A stretch of DNA of 39,821 nucleotides from Streptomyces antibioticus (GCF_001514065.1 NZ_KQ948434.1:295482-335302), one strand, 5' to 3'; numbered from the stretch's first letter, positions 1 through 9,032 are shown. Translations and numbers: made by a program. Notes: generated by a model not told the origin, from the letters alone.

Positions 1-444
1 AAGGTCGCCGCCTCGGAGGAGTTCAAGGAGCGCCAGCGGCGTACGGTGGAGGGTGCGCGCATCCTCGCCGAGCGTCTGACGGCCGACGACGCCCGCGAGG
101 CCGGGGTCAACGTGCTCTCCGGTGGCACGGACGTGCACCTGATCCTGGTGGACCTGCGTGAGTCCGAGCTGGACGGGCAGCAGGCCGAGGACCGTCTCCA
201 CGAGGTCGGCATCACGGTCAACCGCAACGCCGTCCCCAACGACCCGCGCCCGCCCATGGTGACGTCGGGTCTGCGCATCGGCACCCCGGCGCTGGCCACC
301 CGCGGCTTCACGGCCGAGGACTTCGCCGAGGTCGCGGACGTGATCGCGGCGGCCCTGAAGCCGTCGTACGACGCCGAGGGGCTGAAGGCCCGGGTCAAGG
401 CCCTGGCCGACAAGCACCCGCTGTACCCCGGCCTGAGCAAGTAG
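1..444 (+). CDS. glyA: Serine hydroxymethyltransferase, 3' part (5' end outside window)
   Basis: This is the C-terminal 147 codons of a PLP-dependent enzyme that interconverts serine and glycine using tetrahydrofolate. The reading frame is open from base 1, so the start lies upstream. The visible part is the small C-terminal domain of the family: an [14 protein letters not shown] strand, the [12 protein letters not shown] loop and the [14 protein letters not shown] stretch, which holds the conserved Arg and the T-R-G motif typical of GlyA. It ends at a tandem TAGTAG. A terminator and then sdaA follow on the same strand, so serine synthesis/interconversion and serine breakdown are neighbours. 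The identification is secure; the missing part holds the PLP lysine. Confidence 0.96.
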   Translation, partial: KVAASEEFKERQRRTVEGARILAERLTADDAREAGVNVLSGGTDVHLILVDLRESELDGQQAEDRLHEVGITVNRNAVPNDPRPPMVTSGLRIGTPALATRGFTAEDFAEVADVIAAALKPSYDAEGLKARVKALADKHPLYPGLSK

Positions 445-456
445 TAGTTCCCCGGT

Positions 457-491
457 GGGGGCACCCGACGACGTGTGCCCCCGCCCTTTTT
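457..491 (+). terminator. Rho-independent terminator after glyA
   Basis: A perfect 8-bp stem (GGGGGCAC at 457-464 with GTGCCCCC at 475-482) and a 10-nt loop are followed by GCCC and five T (487-491). It lies between glyA and the sdaA ribosome binding site, so it should end or attenuate glyA transcripts. Confidence 0.8.
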
Positions 492-503
492 GAAGGAGTT
501 CCC

Positions 504-1871
<1,368 letters not shown>

Positions 1872-1954
1872 ACGGGCAAGGGGCCCGCGTGCCAAGGTGG
1901 TTGGCGATTCACCCGCCACCCCCTGCCCCCCTACGGCACTTCAGGGAGTCCCCC

Positions 1955-2512
1955 ATGCTCCGCGGCATAGACGTCAGCGCCTACCAGTCCTCCTCCTACG
2001 ACACCGACGGCCTCTCCTTCGTCTTCGTCAAGGCGACGGAGGGCCGTACGTACACCAACCCCAAACTCGCGGCCCAGACGAAGCGGGCCCGCGACGCCGG
2101 GCTGGTCGTCGGCTTCTACCACTTCCTCTGGCCGGGCAATCTGACCGCCCAGGCCGAGTACTTCGTGAGCAAGGCCCCGGAACGGGCGGGCGACATCCTC
2201 GCCGTGGACTGGGAGACCACCGGCGAGGGCACGCACGCGAGCAACGCGGAGAAGGACCGCTTCATCCGGAAGGTGAAGGAGCTGCGGCCGGACAACCGGG
2301 TGGTGCTCTACACCAACCGGAACTACTGGCTCAACATCGACACGACGTCCTACGCCGGCGACGGCCTGTGGATCGCCGACTACGTGACGGCCGGCAAGCC
2401 CCGCATCCAGGCGAAGTGGCTCTTCCACCAGTACACCGACGACCCGCTGGACAAGGACGTGGCGGACTTCGCGAGCCGGGCGGCGCTGCGCGAATGGGCC
2501 GAGGACGCCTGA
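1955..2512 (+). CDS. GH25 family muramidase (lysozyme), no signal peptide
   Basis: The 185-residue protein is essentially one glycoside hydrolase family 25 domain, predicted to cut the MurNAc-GlcNAc beta-1,4 bond of peptidoglycan. It starts with the family's GIDVSAYQ strand, followed by FVFVKATEG, the GFYHFLWPG strand and AVDWETT, whose Asp-x-Glu pair is the catalytic centre. WLFHQYTDD near the end is the usual last core strand. I chose the ATG at 1955 because the GH25 fold begins there and GGGAG lies just upstream; the frame stays open further upstream but overlaps sdaA. No signal peptide or cell-wall domain is visible, so export is unexplained. The opposite strand has long open frames but no recognisable product. 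Confidence 0.88.
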   Translation: MLRGIDVSAYQSSSYDTDGLSFVFVKATEGRTYTNPKLAAQTKRARDAGLVVGFYHFLWPGNLTAQAEYFVSKAPERAGDILAVDWETTGEGTHASNAEKDRFIRKVKELRPDNRVVLYTNRNYWLNIDTTSYAGDGLWIADYVTAGKPRIQAKWLFHQYTDDPLDKDVADFASRAALREWAEDA

Positions 2513-2526
2513 TCGGGCGCCTGGGA

Positions 2527-2532
2527 TAGAGT
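2527..2532 (+). promoter_or_regulatory. -10 element of a probable leaderless promoter (MOSC gene)
   Basis: TAGAGT fits the actinobacterial TANNNT -10 consensus. It is followed by 7 nt and then the ATG at 2540, so transcription would begin at or next to the A of the start codon. No Shine-Dalgarno sequence is present, as expected for a leaderless mRNA. Confidence 0.6.
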
Positions 2533-2539
2533 CCGCGCC

Positions 2540-3082
2540 ATGGGCGGGCAGATCGCTGCGGTCAGCAGCAACGGGACGTACTCCTTCACCAAGCCGAACC
2601 GGGAGAGCATCACCCTGCTCGCCGGGCTCGGGGTCGAGGGGGATGTGCACGCCGGGGTGACGGTGAAGCACCGGTCCCGGGTGGCGAGGGACCCCTCGCA
2701 GCCGAACCTGCGCCAAGTGCACCTTCTGCACCAGGAGTTGTTCGACGAGGTCCGGGAAGCCGGCATCGAGGTCGGCGCCGGGGAGCTCGGGGAGAACGTC
2801 ACCACGCGGGGCATCGATCTGCTCGCGCTGCCCGTCGGAACCCGGCTGCGCCTCGGTGAGGAGGCGGTCGTCGAGGTGACCGGGCTGCGCAACCCCTGCC
2901 TTCAGATCGACAACTTCCGTCAGGGGCTGCTGAAGCAGGTCGTCACCCGGGACGCCGACGGAAAGCTCCGGCTCAAGGGCGGGATCATGAGCGTCGTCCT
3001 GGAGGGCGGGGTCGTACGGCCCGGCGACGGGATCGAGGTGGAGCTGCCGGACGGGCCGCACGTGCCGCTGGAGATCGTCTGA
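2540..3082 (+). CDS. MOSC domain protein
   Basis: The 180-residue protein is a stand-alone MOSC domain, the beta-barrel fold shared with the C-terminus of molybdenum cofactor sulfurase and with YiiM. Family members handle sulfur or reduce N-hydroxylated compounds through a molybdenum cofactor. Seen here: the GLGVEGDVHAG segment near residue 30, LRQVHLLHQE, GELGENVTTRGIDL, and LRNPCLQID near residue 117, whose Cys is the family's invariant cofactor or sulfur-carrying residue. The ATG start has no ribosome binding site but a well-placed -10 element. It faces the reductase at 3134 across a 51-bp gap. The substrate cannot be told from sequence. Confidence 0.88.
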   Translation: MGGQIAAVSSNGTYSFTKPNRESITLLAGLGVEGDVHAGVTVKHRSRVARDPSQPNLRQVHLLHQELFDEVREAGIEVGAGELGENVTTRGIDLLALPVGTRLRLGEEAVVEVTGLRNPCLQIDNFRQGLLKQVVTRDADGKLRLKGGIMSVVLEGGVVRPGDGIEVELPDGPHVPLEIV

Positions 3083-3094
3083 TCCGGGGCCGGC

Positions 3095-3170
3095 CTCAGC
3101 CGCGGAACCCGGGCTTGCACTCCGGGCTCGGTCTCAGCCGCGGAACTCGGGCTTGCGCTCCGGGCTCGCC
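3095..3170. repeat. 38-bp tandem duplication at the 3' end of the reductase gene
   Basis: Positions 3095-3132 and 3133-3170 are two copies of the same 38-bp unit. The first 36 bp differ at only two positions (3109/3147 and 3119/3157). The second copy encodes the last residues and stop of the minus-strand reductase; the first copy lies just beyond that stop. The gene's ending (SPERKPEFRG-stop) is therefore repeated downstream as a decayed SPECKPGFRG-stop. Confidence 0.85.
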
Positions 3171-3796
3171 TCCGCCAGTGCCTTCGTCACCCCGTCGACA
3201 CCCTCCCGCAGTCCGTACACCGGCGTGTCCGGCTGCTGGCGCCAGGAGTCGTCGAGGCCGCCCGCGTCGACCGTGTCGAAGCCGAGTTCGTCGATGAGGG
3301 CGCGGACCTTCGCCTTGGCCGCCTCATCGTCGCCGGCGACCGGGAGGGCCTGGCGGTCGGGGGCGCCGGCCGGGCGGTGGCGGTCGAGGATGTCCTGGGC
3401 GTAGGTGCCGTTGAAGGCCTTGATGACGGGGTGCCCGAGGTGCCGTTCCGTCCAGCGGCTCTCCGTCAGACCCTCGTCCTCGATCCCGGCGATCCGGCCG
3501 TCCCGCTGCTTCGGGTAGTAGTTGCCGGTGTCGATCACCGCCACGCCGTTCGCCGCGCCGTCGAGCACGCCCTTCGGCAGGTCCGGGATCGCCTTGAGCG
3601 GGATCGTGACGACGACCACTTCGGCGTCTCGCGCGGCCTCCTCGACCGGGACGGGCGTCGCGCCGGTCTCCTCCGCGAGCGCGGTCAGGGTGTGGGGGCC
3701 GCGCGAGTTCGCCACCGCCACCTCGTGCCCGAGGGCGGTGAGCCGCCGGGTGAGGTTGCCGCCGATGTTGCCCGCGCCGATGATGCCGATCTTCAT
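3134..3796 (-). CDS. NADP-binding reductase, F420-dependent NADP reductase-like
   Basis: The 220-residue protein has a Rossmann fold: KIGIIGAGNIGGNL at the very N-terminus gives GxGxxG, and VAVANSRGP near residue 28 is the strand-end that usually reads the NADP phosphate. DAEVVVVTIPLKAIPDLP and VIDTGNYYP are typical of the F420-dependent NADP oxidoreductase superfamily (COG2085). Later parts (HPVIKAFNGTYAQDIL, ALPVAGDDEAAKAKV, ALIDELGFDTVDAGGLDDSW) match the same family. Many members do not use F420, so the acceptor is uncertain. The ATG at 3796 follows GGGAAGG. It lies 81 bp downstream of the oxidoreductase on the same strand, possibly in one transcript. The last codons are duplicated beyond the stop. 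Confidence 0.85.
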   Translation of the reverse strand: MKIGIIGAGNIGGNLTRRLTALGHEVAVANSRGPHTLTALAEETGATPVPVEEAARDAEVVVVTIPLKAIPDLPKGVLDGAANGVAVIDTGNYYPKQRDGRIAGIEDEGLTESRWTERHLGHPVIKAFNGTYAQDILDRHRPAGAPDRQALPVAGDDEAAKAKVRALIDELGFDTVDAGGLDDSWRQQPDTPVYGLREGVDGVTKALAEASPERKPEFRG

Positions 3797-3877
3797 GACA
3801 GACCTTCCCAGATTCGATGCATGTGCATGCGTCTGAGTGGCGTCAACCCGGGTGGGCCGGGGGGTATTCCGGCTGGC

Positions 3878-4876
3878 TCAGATTCGGACGACGATCTTGC
3901 CCGTATGGCGGTTCGACTCCATCAGGGCGTGGGCGTCCCTGATGCGGTCCAGGCCGTCAAACACCTCGGCGATCACCGGCCGGAAGCCGCCGTCGGCCAG
4001 GCCCGCGTTGAGGAACGCGCTGGAGCGGCGGCGCCCGCCCGGTGTCGCGGTGAGGATCATGTTGGCGTACGTGTGGATGGTGAACGGCCAGTTCCAGGGG
4101 ATCTCGGCGGGACGGCGGTCCAGCCAGCCGTAGGCCACCACCGAACCGCCCTCGGCGAGTGCGCCGGCCAGCGGCCGGAAGCCGGGGCCGCCGATCGCGT
4201 CGAAGATCACCTCGGCGCCCCGCCCACCGGTGAGCCGCCCGACCTCCTTGGCCACCGTCCCGGCGTCCCCGTCCGAGACGATCACCTCCGCCGCCCCCAC
4301 GTCCAGCAGCCCCTGCCGCTTGGCCTCGGTACGGGTCGTGGCCAGCGGGATCGCGCCGATGCGGCGGGCCACCTGGATCGCCGCCGTACCGACCCCGCTG
4401 GAGGCCCCGGTGATCAGGACGTGGTCGCCGGGCCTGAGTCCGGCCGTCTCCAGGAGGGCGCCGTACGCGGTCGTGTACGTCAGCCAGGACGCCGCCCCCG
4501 TGACGGCGTCCACGGAAGCGGGGCGGGGCAGCACCGCGCTCTCGGGCAGGACGACGCGTTCCGCGTACACCCCCTGGGCGCTCATCTCGATGCCGGGTCC
4601 GGTCATCACCGGGTCGCCCACGGCGAGTTCGGTGACGCCCTCACCGACCGCCTCGACGACACCGGAGGCCTCGTAGCCGAGGCGGGAGGCGGGGAGGGCG
4701 GGCTGGTAGTAGTAAGTGCCGGAGCGGAAGAGGGCCTCGGCGCGGTTGAGGCCCAACGCCTCGACGCGGACGGCCACTTGACCGGGGGCGGGAGCGGGCA
4801 CCGGCACGTCCTCGATGGACAGTACCTCGGGTCCGCCTATGTCATGAAAGAGAACAGTACGTGCGGTAGTTGACAT
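3878..4876 (-). CDS. Zinc-free MDR-family oxidoreductase (quinone oxidoreductase type)
   Basis: The 332-residue protein has the medium-chain dehydrogenase/reductase layout: a GroES-like N-terminal half (VRVEALGLNRAEALFRSGTYY, LGYEASGVVEAVGEGV) and a Rossmann half starting at DHVLITGASSGVGTAAIQVARRIGA. The catalytic and structural zinc ligands of classical alcohol dehydrogenases are absent, which points to the NADPH:quinone oxidoreductase branch. The C-terminus HTGKIVVRI is typical. The frame is open for hundreds of codons upstream, but homology starts at STTARTVLFHDIGGPEV, and a leaderless promoter fits the ATG at 4876. It is divergent from the AraC regulator 102 bp away, its likely controller. 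The substrate is unknown. Confidence 0.88.
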   Translation of the reverse strand: MSTTARTVLFHDIGGPEVLSIEDVPVPAPAPGQVAVRVEALGLNRAEALFRSGTYYYQPALPASRLGYEASGVVEAVGEGVTELAVGDPVMTGPGIEMSAQGVYAERVVLPESAVLPRPASVDAVTGAASWLTYTTAYGALLETAGLRPGDHVLITGASSGVGTAAIQVARRIGAIPLATTRTEAKRQGLLDVGAAEVIVSDGDAGTVAKEVGRLTGGRGAEVIFDAIGGPGFRPLAGALAEGGSVVAYGWLDRRPAEIPWNWPFTIHTYANMILTATPGGRRRSSAFLNAGLADGGFRPVIAEVFDGLDRIRDAHALMESNRHTGKIVVRI

Positions 4877-4883
4877 GGTGTCC

Positions 4884-4889
4884 ACGCTA
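4884..4889 (-). promoter_or_regulatory. -10 element of a probable leaderless promoter (MDR oxidoreductase)
   Basis: Read on the minus strand, TAGCGT is followed by 7 nt and the ATG at 4876. There is no ribosome binding site. The element faces the AraC gene promoter, so both genes could share an operator in 4890-4965. Confidence 0.55.
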
Positions 4890-4965
4890 GGAGCCGTGAC
4901 AGAGACGATCCATGTCCGCCGGTCTCCCTTTCCTGTCCGTACGTCTTCGCCCGACAACTCCCGGC

Positions 4966-4971
4966 TACGGT
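4966..4971 (+). promoter_or_regulatory. -10 element of a probable leaderless promoter (AraC regulator)
   Basis: TACGGT is followed by 7 nt and the ATG at 4979. This spacing decides the start: the GTG codons at 4970 and 4973 overlap or immediately follow the -10 element and are unlikely starts. Confidence 0.6.
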
Positions 4972-4978
4972 GGTGGAC

Positions 4979-5908
4979 ATGGACGTACTGAGCGACGCGA
5001 TCGCCGCGATGCGCACCGGGCGGCCGCACTCGGGCCGGCGGGACAAGTACGCACCCTGGGGGATGCGGATCGAGGACTCGGAGGGTGCCGGGTTCCATGT
5101 GGTGCTGCGGGGGTCGGCCTGGCTGCTGCCCTCGGCGGGCGAGCCGGTGGCGCTCGCGGCGGGGGACGTGGTGTTCCTGGCCCACGGGCGCGGGTACGCG
5201 CTGACCAGCGGGCCGGACGTGGAGCCGGAGGTCGTACGGTTCCAGCCGGACGCGCCACCGCCCCCGCCTCCCGTACGGGACGCCGTGTCGGACACGGTCC
5301 TGCTGTGCGGCGCCTACTGGCTGGACCGCAGCCGGGCCCACCCCCTGCTGACCGAACTGCCCGAGGTCGTGCACCTGCCCGCCAGGGTCGGCGCCCACCG
5401 GTCGCTGCGGGCGACCGTGGAGCTGCTGGGCGCGGAGCTGGAGGAGCCGCAGCCGGGGTCGGACATCATCGTCTCCTCGCTCCTGGACACCCTGCTGCTC
5501 TACATCCTGCGCGCCTGGTGGCAGGACGCGGCACGTACCGACCGGCATCCCACCGGCTGGGCGGCGGCGCTCGCCGACCCCGTGGTGACGGCGGCCTTGC
5601 GGGCCATCCACGCCGCGCCGGACCACCCCTGGACGGTGGAGGAACTCGGCGCCCACGGCGGTCTGTCCCGGGCGGCGTTCGCCCGGCGGTTCACCACGCT
5701 GGTGGGACGCCCGCCGCTGGCGTACCTGACCTGGTGGCGCATGACGACGGCGGGCCGGCTGCTGCGCGCGGACGACACACCCCTCCGGACCATCGCCGAA
5801 CGCACCGGCTACACCTCGGAGTTCGCCTTCGCCAAGGCGTTCAAGCGGCAGTACGGGGTGGCACCGGGGCAGTACCGGAGACAAGCCTTCCAGGCGCGCA
5901 CCGCATGA
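4979..5908 (+). CDS. AraC family transcriptional regulator with cupin sensor domain
   Basis: The 309-residue protein has an N-terminal cupin domain (about residues 1-170, with FHVVLRGSAWLL and LAAGDVVFLAHGRGYAL) of the AraC-associated cupin_6 type. A C-terminal pair of helix-turn-helix motifs spans about residues 215-305: HPWTVEELGAHGGLSRAAFARRF, then PLRTIAERTGYTSEFAFAKAFKRQYGVAPGQYR, which is the AraC signature. A proline-rich linker (PPPPPP) lies near residue 100. Cupin-AraC proteins often control a divergent oxidoreductase, and one starts 102 bp away, so local control is likely but inferred. I set the start at the ATG at 4979. A strong two-part hairpin follows the stop. Confidence 0.9.
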   Translation: MDVLSDAIAAMRTGRPHSGRRDKYAPWGMRIEDSEGAGFHVVLRGSAWLLPSAGEPVALAAGDVVFLAHGRGYALTSGPDVEPEVVRFQPDAPPPPPPVRDAVSDTVLLCGAYWLDRSRAHPLLTELPEVVHLPARVGAHRSLRATVELLGAELEEPQPGSDIIVSSLLDTLLLYILRAWWQDAARTDRHPTGWAAALADPVVTAALRAIHAAPDHPWTVEELGAHGGLSRAAFARRFTTLVGRPPLAYLTWWRMTTAGRLLRADDTPLRTIAERTGYTSEFAFAKAFKRQYGVAPGQYRRQAFQARTA

Positions 5909-5909
5909 C

Positions 5910-5957
5910 GAAGGGGGCACCCCTGAAGCCTCTCCCGGCTTCTCGGACGCCCCCTTC
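5910..5957. terminator. Two-tiered hairpin between convergent genes (bidirectional terminator)
   Basis: Outer arms GAAGGGGGC (5910-5918) and GCCCCCTTC (5949-5957) are perfectly complementary. They enclose an inner hairpin, GAAGCC (5925-5930) with GGCTTC (5937-5942) and a 6-nt loop. It sits exactly between the AraC stop (5908) and the EF-hand stop (5966), so it can serve both strands. No T-run is present, which is common in this group. Confidence 0.75.
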
Positions 5958-5965
5958 CGCGCACG

Positions 5966-6178
5966 TCACTTGCTCAGGTACGCCCAGAACTCGTCGAAGG
6001 AGAGCACCTTGTCGCCGTTGAGGTCACGGGTCTTGATGATCACCTCGGCGACGGACTCGGTGACGTTCCAGTCGCCTCCCTGGGCGAGGGCGGTCTTGAA
6101 CTCTGCGGCGGTGATGAAGCCGTCACCGTCCGTGTCGATCCGCTCGAAGTCCTTGCGTGCCTCGTCGATGTTCGCCAC
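5966..6178 (-). CDS. Small EF-hand calcium-binding protein
   Basis: The 70-residue cytoplasmic protein contains two canonical EF-hand loops: residues 15-26 (D-T-D-G-D-G-F-I-T-A-A-E) and 52-63 (D-L-N-G-D-K-V-L-S-F-D-E). Both have Asp at positions 1, acidic or Asn at 3, Asp at 5, Gly or Lys at 6, Ile/Val-Leu at 7-8 and Glu at 12, so both should bind calcium. Streptomyces has several such proteins (CabB/CabC/CabD types) with roles in calcium buffering or signalling and aerial growth; this one looks like the CabD type, from memory. The GTG start at 6178 follows GGGGCGG. It lies 51 bp after the MerR gene on the same strand. Confidence 0.92.
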   Translation of the reverse strand: MANIDEARKDFERIDTDGDGFITAAEFKTALAQGGDWNVTESVAEVIIKTRDLNGDKVLSFDEFWAYLSK

Positions 6179-6229
6179 CGATCCGCCCCTTTTCGTCGTA
6201 CCTTGCTTGGCTTGTTGCCGGGGGTCAGA

Positions 6230-7144
6230 TTAACCGGCGGCCCGAACCCGCAGTGCGGCGACCACCCACGCGAACTCCGCCTCGTACGCCGCCTGCGGTC
6301 CGAGCCCCGCCACCTGCGCCCACAACTGGCGGTACCGGGCCACGCGCGCGTTGGTTCCCGCCTCAAGGCGCGTCAGCACCTCCGCCGGGTCCGCGTCCCC
6401 CAGCAGCCCGCGCAGCAGGTGGGCGGCCTCGGGCGCCTCGGGGGCGACACCTCGCTCCAGGGCCTCCCCCGCGAGCTGCACCAGCCGGCTCATGAACCAC
6501 AACGAGGTGCCCGCGGGCACGTCCGGCCCGCGGTCCGCCGCGTTGAACTCGATCATTCTGCGCATCAGCGCCTTGAACTCGGGGTCCTGCATCATCTCGG
6601 CGATCTCGACCCACGCGTCGACCTGCTCCGGCGTCGGGTCGTCCGGCAGGTCCGCCGGGGCGTACCGCAGCCGCCTGCGGATGTCGGGGTCGGCGGTGTC
6701 GAGCCCGTCGAAGATCTCGGTGGTGAAGTCCTCGACGATCCGGGCCCGTTCGGCCGCCGACAGCCGTGCCAGCTTGTTCATCAGGGTCATCTCCTCTGCG
6801 GTCGAACCGCGTCGCGCCACGGTCGACAGCACCGCCCGGGTCACCTTGAGCGACCGGATCTGCGCGTCCAGCGCCGTCACATGCGCGGCCGCCACCTCCG
6901 CGACCGTCCGCTCCCCGTCCAGCACCTTCCGTACGTCGTCCAGGCCGAGGCCCAGCTCCCGCAGGGTGCGGATCAGCTCCAGGCGGGCCGCGCACGAGCC
7001 GTCGTACAGCCGATAGCCTCCGCTCGAACGAGCGACCGGTTCCAGGACCCCCTCGTCCGACCAGTAGCGGATGGTGCGCACGGTCAGTCCGGTGGCCCGG
7101 GCCAGCTCGCCGATGGTGAAAAGTCCGGTGCCGTCGTCGATCAT
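6230..7144 (-). CDS. MerR family transcriptional regulator
   Basis: The 304-residue protein begins with a MerR winged-helix domain (residues 8-76: LFTIGELARATGLTVRTIRYWSDEGVLEP, GGYRLYDGSCAARLELIRTLRELGLGLDDVRKVL). A dimerising helix (about 80-115) and a long C-terminal region of about 190 residues follow. No cysteine pattern for metal binding is visible, so a drug or other small ligand is more likely. The C-terminal region has no fold I can name. It is divergent from the GNAT gene with 50 bp between starts; a CAGACT-N7-ATG arrangement suggests a leaderless transcript. The EF-hand gene follows 51 bp downstream. Confidence 0.88.
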   Translation of the reverse strand: MIDDGTGLFTIGELARATGLTVRTIRYWSDEGVLEPVARSSGGYRLYDGSCAARLELIRTLRELGLGLDDVRKVLDGERTVAEVAAAHVTALDAQIRSLKVTRAVLSTVARRGSTAEEMTLMNKLARLSAAERARIVEDFTTEIFDGLDTADPDIRRRLRYAPADLPDDPTPEQVDAWVEIAEMMQDPEFKALMRRMIEFNAADRGPDVPAGTSLWFMSRLVQLAGEALERGVAPEAPEAAHLLRGLLGDADPAEVLTRLEAGTNARVARYRQLWAQVAGLGPQAAYEAEFAWVVAALRVRAAG

Positions 7145-7151
7145 GTGTGTG

Positions 7152-7157
7152 AGTCTG
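7152..7157 (-). promoter_or_regulatory. -10 element of a probable leaderless promoter (MerR gene)
   Basis: On the minus strand CAGACT is followed by 7 nt (alternating CA) and the ATG at 7144. Its first base departs from TANNNT, but the same hexamer with the same spacing occurs upstream of the sulfatase at 17604. Confidence 0.45.
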
Positions 7158-7194
7158 GGCCTTCCAGTGGGTGGAGACTCAAGGGGCGGGTGCG

Positions 7195-7887
7195 GTGGAG
7201 ACTCTCCGGGACATTCTCGACGCGGCGGCCCGCGGGGTCTTCCCGCCGGCGGACGGCCGGACGACGGTCGTCCCGCAGCACTCGGCCCGGGACGCGGGCG
7301 TCCTCGCCTTCACCGCGCACTCCGTCGTCTTCACCGACGAGGATCCGGAGTGGGTGCACGAGACGCTGCGCGCGGCCGGATGCGACGAGCTGGCCGCGAC
7401 CATGAACGCCCGGTTCCTCACGGCACTGCTGGACCGTACCGGCCGGGTGACCGACACCATCGACGCGCTCCTCGTCGGCCCGCCGCTGCCGGGCCCGGCG
7501 CCGCTGCCCCTGACGGAGATCACCGATCCCGCCCACCCACGCGCCGCTCGGGCCCACACGCACCGCGACGACGTGCGGATGTGGGCGGCGGACGGCGGCG
7601 TGGTGGTCCTGGGGCGCGGGGTCGCGGGGCGGCTGGAGGTCGCGGTCGAGGTGGACGAGGCGCTACGGCACCGGGGGCTGGGGCGGCTGCTGGTGACCGC
7701 GGCACGGCACCTGGCCGCGGAGCCGGTGTGGGCCCAGGTCTCCCCGGGGAACGCCCGCAGCACGCGGGCGTTCCAGGCGGCCGGTTACCGTCCCGTCGGC
7801 TCGGAGGCGCTGCTCCTCAGGCCACCGAAGATCAACCGGACATCCACCGGAGATCAGCGGAAGATGCCCGTGTGCCCCAGTGAGTAG
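7195..7887 (+). CDS. GNAT family N-acetyltransferase
   Basis: The 230-residue protein carries a GNAT fold in its C-terminal half: VAGRLEVAVEVDEALRHRGLGRLLVTAARHL contains the acetyl-CoA loop (R-H-R-G-L-G), and VSPGNARSTRAFQAAGYRPVGSEALL is the usual closing part. The first about 110 residues are a separate domain that resembles the N-terminal part of other actinobacterial GNAT proteins. I prefer the GTG at 7195 because AAGGGG lies 8 nt upstream. An in-frame GTG at 7171, within a copy of the same GTGGAGACTC sequence, has no ribosome binding site. The 3' end overlaps the convergent lipoprotein gene by 34 bp. Substrate unknown. Confidence 0.82.
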   Translation: METLRDILDAAARGVFPPADGRTTVVPQHSARDAGVLAFTAHSVVFTDEDPEWVHETLRAAGCDELAATMNARFLTALLDRTGRVTDTIDALLVGPPLPGPAPLPLTEITDPAHPRAARAHTHRDDVRMWAADGGVVVLGRGVAGRLEVAVEVDEALRHRGLGRLLVTAARHLAAEPVWAQVSPGNARSTRAFQAAGYRPVGSEALLLRPPKINRTSTGDQRKMPVCPSE

Positions 7888-9032
7888 CGGCCGGGCTGCG
7901 GGTAGACGGCGAGTCCGTGCGGGCCGCTGCCGACCTTGATCCGGGCCAGCTGCTCGCCGGTGCGGGTGTCGACGGCGTACACCTCGGCGTTGTAGCGCCC
8001 GGACAGCCACAGCACCTTGCCGTCCGCCGAGACGCCGCCCATGTCGGGGCTGCCGCCGTCCGGCAGGTGCCACTTCTTCGTCACCTTGTCCTGTGCGAAG
8101 TCCCAGACGGAGATGGTCCCTTCACCCCGGTTGGAGACGTACATCTCGCGCGAGTCGCGGCTGACGTAGAGGCCGTGGGTGCCCTTGCCGGTGGGGATGA
8201 GGCGGGGCTTGTCGAACTTGTCGCCGTCGAGGACCCACATGCCGTCGGCCATCATGTCGGCGACGTAGAACCGCTTGCCGTCCGGCGAGATCTTCACGTC
8301 CTGCGGCATGGCCCCGCGGAAGGGCAGTTTCTGCTGGCCGACGACCTTCATCTTCTCGGTGTCGACCTTGAGCAGTTCGCCGCTGAACTCGCAGGAGACG
8401 ATGAAGTACCGGCCGTCGAGGGAGAAGTCGGCGTGGTTGACGCCGTAGCAGGTGACCGGGACGGTCTTCTTTCGCTCCATGGTGTGCGGGTCGCGGAAGA
8501 CGAGTTCACGGTCGAGGGAGGCCATGACGACGGCGTACTTGCCGTTGGGCGTGAAGTAGAGGTTGTACGGGTCGTGCACGTCGACCGGCTTGCCCGCCTT
8601 GCCGGTTCGCGGGTCGATGGGTGTGAGGGTGTGGCCGCGGTTGTTGTTGACCCACAGCGTCTTCATGTCCCAGGAGGGGACCACGTGTTGGGGCTGGCGG
8701 CCGACGTGGATCGTCTCGATGATCCGGTACGTCTTCGGGTCGATGACGGAGACCGTGTCGGACTCGGTGTTGGGGACGTACACGCGGGACGGGAAGTCCT
8801 TGACCACCGGGGAGAGCCTGTTGGGGCGGTCGGCGGCGTACACGTCCTGCGGGTCGAGGACCGGCGGCATGCCGGGCAGCCCCTGGACGGGCTTCTTCTT
8901 CGGCGGCGCGGGGACGGCCGCCCGGGTGGCGGTGTGCTCGGGGGCGGCGTGGTCCCGGGTCTCGGTGCCGCAGGCGGTGAGGGCGGCGAGGACGACTCCG
9001 GCGGCCAGGGTCTGCTTCACAAGGCGGTGCAT
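7854..9032 (-). CDS. YncE-like beta-propeller lipoprotein
   Basis: The 392-residue protein starts with a lipoprotein signal peptide (VKQTLAAGVVLAALTAC; Cys at residue 21), so it should be anchored to the outer face of the membrane. From about residue 70 it is a YVTN/NHL-type seven-bladed beta-propeller with repeated units: VYVPNTESDTVSVID, TLWVNNNRGHTLTPID, RFYVADMMADGMWVLD, EMYVSNRGEGTISVWD and VLWLSGRYNAEVYAVD. Such propellers usually bind partners or ligands rather than catalyse. Its ATG overlaps the stop of the upstream NodB-fold gene (TGATG), so the two proteins are translationally coupled and probably act together at the cell surface. Function otherwise unknown. Confidence 0.87.
   Translation of the reverse strand: MHRLVKQTLAAGVVLAALTACGTETRDHAAPEHTATRAAVPAPPKKKPVQGLPGMPPVLDPQDVYAADRPNRLSPVVKDFPSRVYVPNTESDTVSVIDPKTYRIIETIHVGRQPQHVVPSWDMKTLWVNNNRGHTLTPIDPRTGKAGKPVDVHDPYNLYFTPNGKYAVVMASLDRELVFRDPHTMERKKTVPVTCYGVNHADFSLDGRYFIVSCEFSGELLKVDTEKMKVVGQQKLPFRGAMPQDVKISPDGKRFYVADMMADGMWVLDGDKFDKPRLIPTGKGTHGLYVSRDSREMYVSNRGEGTISVWDFAQDKVTKKWHLPDGGSPDMGGVSADGKVLWLSGRYNAEVYAVDTRTGEQLARIKVGSGPHGLAVYPQPGRYSLGHTGIFR

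Noticed and set aside
4877-5920. N-terminal extension of the MDR oxidoreductase frame to 5920
   Set aside because: The extension lies opposite the AraC gene and has no domain; homology and a leaderless promoter both place the start at 4876.
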